This document shows, piece after piece, positions 1 through 5,102 of a stretch of 9,676 nt of DNA; position 1 is the first letter of the stretch; every line of letters begins with the position of its first letter. Source of the stretch: CAVPGH01 sp046726955 (GTDB taxonomy: Bacteria; Acidobacteriota; Vicinamibacteria; Fen-336). A program made the position numbers and the translations under genes. Location: NCBI GenBank assembly GCA_046726955.1, contig JBKPBQ010000536.1, positions 1-9,676 on the forward strand, written 5' to 3'. Below the pieces are notes generated by a model. That model was not told where the DNA came from. It made no database searches and was given only the letters and a program-made list of their open reading frames with translations.

Positions 1-281
1 ACCGACTTCAGGACGTCCTTCACCAGCGCGTCCGCCCGGCGAACGGAGTCGGCGGGCTCGTCGAGAAAGGCGCTCTGCGCCTCCATCCACGCGGCCTTGA
101 GCTGATCGCGCCTCTCCGCCGGGAGGAGGAGCTCGACGCCCGTCCGTCCTTCCACCGGCACCGGCGGCGCGGGCCTGGCGGGGACGGTCTTGCTGCTGAT
201 GTCCTCGGTCGGCGGCGGGGGAATGATCAACTCGGCGTCCTTCGTATCCTCGACCGTTTCCGTATGGATCCGATTCGTCAT
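1..281 (-). CDS. Hypothetical protein, paralogue of the upstream gene (C-terminus cut by window edge)
   Basis: Reading leftward from the ATG at 281-279, the frame stays open for 93 codons to the window edge, so the C-terminus and stop are missing. The function is unknown. The first 60 residues look disordered and proline-rich (IIPPPPTEDIS at 19-29, then PARPAPPVPV) with no signal peptide or membrane helix. The segment AAWMEAQSAFLDEP (63-76), followed by RRADALVKDVL, matches AEWKRIQAGFVDEP and the following helix of the gene just upstream. I count 11 identities over 31 aligned positions, including the W, Q and F-x-DEP. The two genes are therefore tandem paralogues over this helical domain, this one lacking the membrane anchor. 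Its ATG overlaps the upstream stop (ATGA, 278-281), so co-translation is expected. A similar membrane/soluble pair is, from memory, a recurrent conserved hypothetical arrangement in other bacteria. That recollection was not checked. Confidence 0.75.
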   Translation of the reverse strand, partial: MTNRIHTETVEDTKDAELIIPPPPTEDISSKTVPARPAPPVPVEGRTGVELLLPAERRDQLKAAWMEAQSAFLDEPADSVRRADALVKDVLKS

Positions 282-862
282 GACGCAACCTCTTGTCTGT
301 CCCTCGTGACGTCGTGCGACGTCGGCTGGCCGTTCAGAAGCGCCGTGATCAGCGACCGGTACACGATCGTGGCGCGCCTCAGGTCCTCGGTGCTCTCGGC
401 GCCCGGCCTCGTCTGCCGCCCCCCGATCTCGCAGGCCTCGCGGTAGGGCTCGATGAGGGCGGGATAGTGGACCGAGAGGTCGCGCTGGCGCTGCGCGAGG
501 TCGGCGTCCGGGTACCCGCGGTCGCGCATCACCGTCATGAGCAGGTCGTGGGCCTGCCGGGCGGCTCGGACCGGCTCGTCCACGAAGCCGGCCTGGATCC
601 GCTTCCACTCGGCCAGGTGGTGGCTCCGCTGCGACTCCGTCAGGTCGCGCAGGTGGAAGCTGCTGACGCGCTTCTCTCGCTCTTCGAGCTCCTTCTCGGC
701 GCGGCGAGGGTCGCCCCCTTTGTCTCGAACGATCCGGTCGTACTCGGGGCCGTACTTCCGGACGAGCGCCCGCCGGCGCTGCGCCCGCGAGTAGGCCCAG
801 GCCGCCACGAGGACGGCGACGACCGCGATCACCAGGATCACTACGACGTTGGGGTTCTGCAT
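278..862 (-). CDS. Single-pass membrane protein of unknown function with a conserved helical cytoplasmic domain
   Basis: This is a 194-residue protein. It has an N-terminal transmembrane helix (about residues 6-24, VVVILVIAVVAVLVAAWAY) followed at once by a positive cluster (RAQRRR), so the rest should lie in the cytoplasm. A charged helical stretch (KYGPEYDRIVRDKGGDPRRAEKELEEREKR, about 36-65) resembles a coiled coil. The domain shared with the next gene follows (AEWKRIQAGFVDEP, 84-97), then VMRDRGYP (111-118) and, near the end, ESTEDLRRATIVYRSLITALL (157-177). I know no assigned function for this layout, so it is a conserved hypothetical. The ATG at 862 is chosen because the hydrophobic segment starts right after it and because GGAGAGAGGAGT lies immediately upstream, giving a GGAG 8 bases from the ATG. 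The open frame continues upstream of this ATG but overlaps the neighbouring gene in the wrong frame. A sigma-54 promoter lies 54 bases upstream. The stop overlaps the ATG of the next gene by 4 bases, so the two form an operon. Confidence 0.85.
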   Translation of the reverse strand: MQNPNVVVILVIAVVAVLVAAWAYSRAQRRRALVRKYGPEYDRIVRDKGGDPRRAEKELEEREKRVSSFHLRDLTESQRSHHLAEWKRIQAGFVDEPVRAARQAHDLLMTVMRDRGYPDADLAQRQRDLSVHYPALIEPYREACEIGGRQTRPGAESTEDLRRATIVYRSLITALLNGQPTSHDVTRDRQEVAS

Positions 863-915
863 ACTCCTCTCTCCGTGATCCGGCCCAGTCGTCGAGCCGG
901 GCAGAAAGAGATTCC

Positions 916-930
916 GCAAGTTGCGTGCCA
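916..930 (-). promoter_or_regulatory. Sigma-54 (RpoN) -24/-12 promoter
   Basis: On the minus strand the sequence reads TGGCACGCAACTTGC. This fits the sigma-54 consensus TGGCACG-N4-TTGC at every fixed base, with the GG (-24) and GC (-12) at exactly the required spacing. Putting the final C at -12 places transcription start near position 904, giving an untranslated leader of about 42 bases before the ATG at 862. It lies in the 164-bp gap after the secreted-protein gene and points at the membrane-protein/paralogue pair. Sigma-54 promoters need an AAA+ enhancer-binding activator; none is encoded here, so the activator and signal are unknown. With 11 fixed bases, roughly 0.005 matches would be expected by chance in this window (both strands, equal base use). 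Confidence 0.72.
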
Positions 931-1026
931 CGCCGCGGTCCGAGCGCCCGCCGGCGTTTGACAAATGGAGGCAGAAACCGCGGAAGGACATTGAAGAATC
1001 TACTCGGCGGCTCGCCCGAGGGGCGG

Positions 1027-2187
1027 TCAGTCTTCCGGCTCCTCCAGCCGGCAGACGAACCCCCATCCGCCGCCCAGCTCGCTCAGCGCCAGGACGAGCT
1101 CGTTCGCGCCCTTCTTCAACGGGAGGAAGACCGCGTCGTTCTCCGGGTTGACGATGCCCAGGAACCCCGGGTCCCGGAAGTTCTGGGCGCTGCGGCCGCG
1201 GAAGAGGATCTTTCCGTTCAAGAAGACGCTGACGTCGTCGCTGTAGCCGATGAGGAGCTTCTTCACCTGGTCGCGGTCCGACTCGATCCGGGTTCGCGCA
1301 TAGACGACCTGCATCCCGGGCTGGGGCTCCAGGCGCTTCGAGAAATCGTTGGCGAACGAGACCCTCGGGTGGGGGGCCTCCCGATAGCGATAGACGACCA
1401 CGAAGCCCGGGGGCTCCGCCTCCACCTCCTGCCAGGGCATCGCCTCGCTCTCCGCGGGCGAGAGCGGACGCTCCAGACGACGTTCGAGCGCGTCGTACGC
1501 CGGCGACAGGCGCCATCTCGTCACCGTGCCCGGAGGCATGGGCGGCAAGTGCCGCTCCCAGGTGGCGTCGGGCGTCGTCCGCACCTCGAAGTTCGAGAAG
1601 TAGGTCGCGCCGGTCAGCACCGCCAGCGCGATCTGCCCCTTCTGGGCGCCGCTCTTCAAATCGTCGATCACCAGCGCGGGCTCGTTCATGTCCGTCACGT
1701 AGAGCGTCGCCTGCGCTCCTGCGACCTGGAGCCGGAGGTGGAACCAGGCCTCCTTCGGGATGTCGACGGCGGCGGTGAATCCCTGTCCGTTGTAGATCTG
1801 CCAGTTGAGCCCGGTGCGGAGGACGGGCGTGTACTGCAGCGCGTCGGCCAGCCCGGACTTGTGCGGCCGCAGGTACACCCACTCGGCGTTCGCGCCGTCG
1901 TCGGTGATCCGGAACTGGATGCCGAAGAATCCCCGCGTGGCCGGCGCCGAGACGTCCACGTCGACGACGCCGTCGCGCATCTCCAGGTCCTTCACGACCG
2001 CCGCGCCGCCGTCGAGGCGCAGGCACTTGCGGCCCTGGTAGTCGGCCGCTGCCGCCTGGCCTTCGAGCTCCCAGCGCGGTGAGTCGGCAGGGATGGAGAG
2101 CGTCGCCGGCGTCGCCGGGCGCGCGGCGGACGAGAGCAGAAGAACGACCGCAACCGCCATCACGACTCGTCTGTCGTGGATCGGCAT
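1027..2187 (-). CDS. Secreted two-domain beta-sandwich protein of unknown function
   Basis: This 386-residue exported protein has basic residues (HDRR), a hydrophobic core (VVMAVAVVLLLSSAA, 8-22) and a likely signal-peptidase site near ARPATPA (22-28). No lipobox cysteine is seen. Residues about 37-203 look like a concanavalin/LamG-type jelly roll: RGFFGIQFRI (85-94), AEWVYLRPH (101-109), then KEAWFHLRLQVAGAQATLYV and a closing YFSNFEVR (196-203), as in DUF1080-like sugar-active proteins. Residues about 292-380 resemble a galactose-binding-type domain (GYSDDVSVFLNGKILFRG, 314-331; KKGANELVLALSELGGGWGF, 358-377), a fold often appended to glycoside hydrolases. I see no recognised catalytic motif, so carbohydrate binding is inference. 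The ATG at 2187 is supported by GAGGTGA (2200-2194) six bases upstream; Met10 is an alternative that keeps the signal core. It lies 113 bp after the MFS gene on the same strand. Confidence 0.88.
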   Translation of the reverse strand: MPIHDRRVVMAVAVVLLLSSAARPATPATLSIPADSPRWELEGQAAAADYQGRKCLRLDGGAAVVKDLEMRDGVVDVDVSAPATRGFFGIQFRITDDGANAEWVYLRPHKSGLADALQYTPVLRTGLNWQIYNGQGFTAAVDIPKEAWFHLRLQVAGAQATLYVTDMNEPALVIDDLKSGAQKGQIALAVLTGATYFSNFEVRTTPDATWERHLPPMPPGTVTRWRLSPAYDALERRLERPLSPAESEAMPWQEVEAEPPGFVVVYRYREAPHPRVSFANDFSKRLEPQPGMQVVYARTRIESDRDQVKKLLIGYSDDVSVFLNGKILFRGRSAQNFRDPGFLGIVNPENDAVFLPLKKGANELVLALSELGGGWGFVCRLEEPED

Positions 2188-2300
2188 CGCGAGTCACCTC
2201 GGGAGCTGTGGGTAACGGAGTTCAGCCGCTTGAACCGGTCGCCGACCGCGGCTCGCTACATCCTACGCGCGGAGGCCACGCGCTCGCGCGCGGCACCCTG
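2188..2300 (-). other. Intergenic leader with tandem small stem-loops and a weak -10 candidate
   Basis: This 113-bp gap separates the MFS gene (ending at 2301) from the secreted-protein gene. Two adjacent hairpins are visible: CGGTC/GACCG with a 3-base loop (2236-2248) and GTTCA/TGAAC with a 6-base loop (2220-2235). Neither is followed on the minus strand by a run of T, so they are not convincing intrinsic terminators. TAGGAT (2265-2260, minus) could be a -10 element, giving a start near 2253 with the hairpins inside the leader, but no good -35 accompanies it. Whether the secreted protein has its own promoter or is read through from the MFS gene cannot be settled from sequence. The GAGGTGA at 2200-2194 is its ribosome binding site. 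Confidence 0.3.
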
Positions 2301-3575
2301 CTACTCGGTGCAGCGGTCACCGCGCGTTCCCTCCGCGATCCGATCCGAAGGCGCGCGCTCGCGCCGGGCGAGCAGGACGAACGGCAGGGCCAGAAGCTCG
2401 ATGACGGCGCTGACGAGGTAGGCGACGGGATAGCCCGAGGCGTCGGCGACCTTGCCCAGCATCGGCTGGAAGACGACACCGCCCGCCGAGGATAGGAGGT
2501 TGTCCGAGGAGAGCACGGTGGCTCGCTGCTCGGACGGGATCAGGCCGTTGATGAAGGCCTGCCGCACGGGACTGACCGCAGCGAAAACGACGGCCCAGAT
2601 CGCGAAGAGGGCGAGGGCGAAGGCGAAGCGCGACACGAGGCCGATCGCGGCGAGGGCGGTGACGCTCGCGACCGTGCCGAAGAGCAGGAACGACGTACGC
2701 CGCAGGCACGCCTTGCCGACGTAGCGGACGAGGTAGCCTCCGATGATCTGCGTGCCCGCGACGATCGCGGCGGCGAGGCCAGCCGTCGAATAGGAGTCCT
2801 TCCGTCCGTAGAGCTCGAGGAGATACGGCTGCATGGCGTAGAAAGCGTACATGCCGACGCCGCCGGCGAAGGGAGCTCCGAGCATGAGCCACCGGACGGG
2901 GCGATTGCGGAAGCCGTTGTCGAGGGTCGACCGGAGGATCGCGCGCATCTCCGCGACGAACGACACGCCCTTTCGGGCGGCGAACCCGAGGTCGTGCATG
3001 GAGGCGAATGCGACCGCGAACGTCAGCACGAGCATGAGGGCGCGCAGGACGTAGGGCACGCCGAGGTTCGTGGCTTGCGCGATCACCCCGCCGGCTAAGG
3101 TGCCGGTCAGCATGGCCACTCCCCCGGCGATCTGGCCCCTCGCGAAGGCCGAGTCGAGCGTGCCTTCGTATCCGGTGGCCTGCAGGCCGTCGACCAGCCA
3201 CGCCTCGGTGGCTCCGGAGTAGAAGCTGAAGCCGAGACCGAGCAGCATCGAGACCAGCGCCCAGGCCCAGAGCGGGCCGTGCACGTGCCACAGCCAGAGA
3301 TAGAGCAGCGTCGAGGCGAACAGGGTCGCGGAGCCGAGGAGGTACGAGGCTCTGCGTCCCACCGTGTCCGCGACCACCCCCGTCGGCACCTCGAACAGGA
3401 CCTCGCCGGCGTTGAAGAAGGCGTTGGCCTCGAACGCCGCCCCGACGCTGAGCCCGGCGTCGAGCAGGAAGAGGGTGTTGATCCCCCAGATGAAGGACGA
3501 GGCGAAGGTCGAGAGGAGCGTCAGCGTGACGTACGTGCGGAGGATCGCCGACGCCGTCCGCGGCGGGCTCGTCAT
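2301..3575 (-). CDS. MFS transporter, drug-efflux-like
   Basis: This is a 424-residue, roughly 12-helix major facilitator superfamily protein of the inner membrane, presumably moving a small molecule by a proton-coupled cycle. The MFS motif A is clear between helices 2 and 3 (GVVADTVGRR, 66-75, after FEVPTG). SGATEAWLVDGL (120-131) in helix 4 and QAFINGLIPSEQRATVLSS (339-357) in the second half match a branch of MFS proteins usually annotated as multidrug or tetracycline-type efflux pumps. The substrate cannot be read from sequence. Length is normal and the first 10 residues are cytoplasmic. The ATG at 3575 is preferred over an in-frame start 18 codons upstream, because it overlaps the phosphatase stop as ATGA (3572-3575) and the extra residues would be arginine/proline-rich readthrough of the phosphatase gene. 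The overlap implies coupled translation with the phosphatase. The C-terminal tail (from about 403) is charged and cytoplasmic. Confidence 0.94.
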   Translation of the reverse strand: MTSPPRTASAILRTYVTLTLLSTFASSFIWGINTLFLLDAGLSVGAAFEANAFFNAGEVLFEVPTGVVADTVGRRASYLLGSATLFASTLLYLWLWHVHGPLWAWALVSMLLGLGFSFYSGATEAWLVDGLQATGYEGTLDSAFARGQIAGGVAMLTGTLAGGVIAQATNLGVPYVLRALMLVLTFAVAFASMHDLGFAARKGVSFVAEMRAILRSTLDNGFRNRPVRWLMLGAPFAGGVGMYAFYAMQPYLLELYGRKDSYSTAGLAAAIVAGTQIIGGYLVRYVGKACLRRTSFLLFGTVASVTALAAIGLVSRFAFALALFAIWAVVFAAVSPVRQAFINGLIPSEQRATVLSSDNLLSSAGGVVFQPMLGKVADASGYPVAYLVSAVIELLALPFVLLARRERAPSDRIAEGTRGDRCTE

Positions 3576-4987
3576 GTGAGGTCGAGCAGGACGAGCGTGA
3601 GGTCGTCGTTGGCGGGGCGGCCCGACCACGCGTCCACGTCGCGCAGGAGAGCGTCGGCCGCTCCGGCCGGCGGGAGGGGAAGGCTCGAAGCCACCGCGGT
3701 CTTGACGCGCTCCAGCCCGAAGAGCTCGTCCGCTGCGTTCGCGGCCTCGACGAGGCCGTCGGTGTAGAGGAGCAGGCGGTCTCCCGCTTCGAGCGGCTGC
3801 TCCAGCTCGTCGTAGTCCGCGGCGGCGAGGAAGCCCAGCACGAGCCCGTTCCGCTCGATCTCCGCGACCTGCGGGCGGCCGCGCGACGCGTGCAGCAGGG
3901 GCGGATGACCGGCGGCCGAGTACCGCATGCGGCCCGCCGCCGCGTCCACGAAGAGGTACGCGGCCGTCACGTACTGTCCGCCCAGGCGTCCACAGAGCAC
4001 CTCGTTCAGGCCCCGGAGGACGGCCGCGGGACGGTCGACCCGGGCCTGCTGCGCGGCCAGCGCCACCTTCACCATGGAGGCGATGAGCGCGGCCGGGACC
4101 CCGTGTCCGGACACGTCCGCGACGAGCACGCCCAGCCCGCCGCGGTCCGTCTCCAGGAAGTCGTAGAAGTCGCCGGCCACTGCGGTCATCGGCCGATAGC
4201 GTGCCGCCACGGTCAGACGGGGAACGCGCGGCATCTCGCTCGGCAGGATCGAGGACTGGATCCGCCGCGCAATGTCGAGCTCCCGGTCGAGGGCGACGAG
4301 GCGGCGCGCGTCGCCCACGACGCGCCAGGTCGCGAGCATGCCCAGGCAGGTGATCGCGACCGCGAAGCCGAGGGGCTCGAGCTCGGGGCCCGGGTAGGAC
4401 ACGACGCCCATGCCGCGCAGGTTGTCGGCCACTGCCGCCACGGAGACCGCGAGTGTCCCGATCCGGAGCGTGCGCAGCTCGCGCGACGGCGGGAGCCAGG
4501 GGCGGAAGAGCCTCGCCAGGAGAGCGAGGAAGAAGCCGACCGCGATGAGGTTGTTGGGCACGCGCGCCGAGTCGGGCCGGTGCAGCACCGCGTCGGAAGC
4601 CATGGCGAGGACGGCGAAGAGGGCAACGCCGAGGGCGACCCAGCGCAGGACGCGCTGGCGAGCGGGGAACGTCGCGCTCGCGAAGAGGACAAGGGGAAGC
4701 GGTATCGCATAGGTCAAGGCGGCCGCAAAGAAGTCGCTTCCGGCGGGAGCGAGCTCGAGGCCGACGCGGAAGGTCGCAGTGCGGAGAAGGAGACGCACGC
4801 CGTAGAGGACCGCGAAGACGCCCAGCCAGACGAGTGGGGCCGCGTGAGCCCTGGCCGCTCCCCAGAGAACGAGCGTGATGAGACCGGCGATCACGAGGAC
4901 GACGCCGAGCGCCAGGTGGAACGCGTCCACCACGAGCAGGTGACGGAGGTCGGTGGCGTTTATCTGCAGGAGGGCGGGCACAGGCAA
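3572..4987 (-). CDS. Membrane-anchored SpoIIE/PP2C-type serine/threonine phosphatase
   Basis: This 471-residue protein has about seven predicted membrane helices (roughly 22-43, 52-69, 87-105, 112-131, 146-162, 176-190, 206-222), a signalling helix ending in ELDIARRIQSSILPSEMP (236-253), and a SpoIIE-type PP2C domain to the end. Metal-site and core motifs are intact: AGDFYDF (271-277, Asp273), DVSGHG (291-296, Asp291), AAGHPP (358-363), LLYTDGLVE (406-414, Asp410) and NDDLTLVLL (460-468). It should be an active Mn/Mg-dependent phosphatase. Relatives dephosphorylate anti-sigma-factor antagonists (STAS proteins), but no STAS or anti-sigma gene is present, so the target is unknown. The seven-helix N-terminus probably senses an envelope or membrane signal. 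The start is uncertain: 4987 is TTG, GTG at 4981 is an alternative, no ATG fits in frame, and no clear ribosome binding site is seen. The stop overlaps the MFS start by 4 bases. Confidence 0.93.
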   Translation of the reverse strand: MPVPALLQINATDLRHLLVVDAFHLALGVVLVIAGLITLVLWGAARAHAAPLVWLGVFAVLYGVRLLLRTATFRVGLELAPAGSDFFAAALTYAIPLPLVLFASATFPARQRVLRWVALGVALFAVLAMASDAVLHRPDSARVPNNLIAVGFFLALLARLFRPWLPPSRELRTLRIGTLAVSVAAVADNLRGMGVVSYPGPELEPLGFAVAITCLGMLATWRVVGDARRLVALDRELDIARRIQSSILPSEMPRVPRLTVAARYRPMTAVAGDFYDFLETDRGGLGVLVADVSGHGVPAALIASMVKVALAAQQARVDRPAAVLRGLNEVLCGRLGGQYVTAAYLFVDAAAGRMRYSAAGHPPLLHASRGRPQVAEIERNGLVLGFLAAADYDELEQPLEAGDRLLLYTDGLVEAANAADELFGLERVKTAVASSLPLPPAGAADALLRDVDAWSGRPANDDLTLVLLDLT

Positions 4988-5102
4988 GTCATGGAGAGCA
5001 GGCCCAGGACCCCGCAGCGGCGCCGCGTGGAGCGTGCCCGCGATCGAGGTTAGTCCAGCGAAAGGGCCAGGCGCAACGCCTCAGCCGGGGCCGATCACGG
5101 GC
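4988..5102 (-). other. Intergenic gap between permease and phosphatase genes
   Basis: These 115 bp hold a short hairpin, AGGCG/CGCCT with a 3-base loop (5069-5081), followed on the minus strand by GGCCCTTTCG. That is at best a weak terminator for the PadR-permease operon. TTGCGC and CTAACC, 17 bases apart on the minus strand just after it, are a poor -35/-10 pair. I see no sigma-54 element and no operator-like palindrome. The phosphatase may be expressed by readthrough or from a promoter I cannot recognise. Confidence 0.25.

Noticed and set aside
958..963. TTGACA on the plus strand, a perfect -35 hexamer
   Set aside because: It has no matching -10 at usual spacing and points into the 3' end of a gene on the opposite strand, with no plus-strand gene downstream.
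1003..1020. CTCGG/CCGAG stem-loop just after the secreted-protein stop, as a terminator
   Set aside because: The stem is only 5 bp with an 8-base loop, and no T-run follows on the minus strand.
925..2082. 385-codon plus-strand open frame opposite the secreted-protein gene
   Set aside because: It is a composition artefact antisense to a gene that has a signal peptide, a strong ribosome site and domain-like sequence.
863..2197. Upstream extension of the membrane-protein frame to a 639-residue product
   Set aside because: The extra part runs out of frame through the secreted-protein gene and is arginine/proline-rich. The real start is the ATG at 862 with its own ribosome site and promoter.
3890..5053. 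387-codon plus-strand open frame opposite the phosphatase
   Set aside because: Antisense shadow rich in Glu, Arg, Gly and His. The phosphatase on the other strand has all its catalytic motifs.
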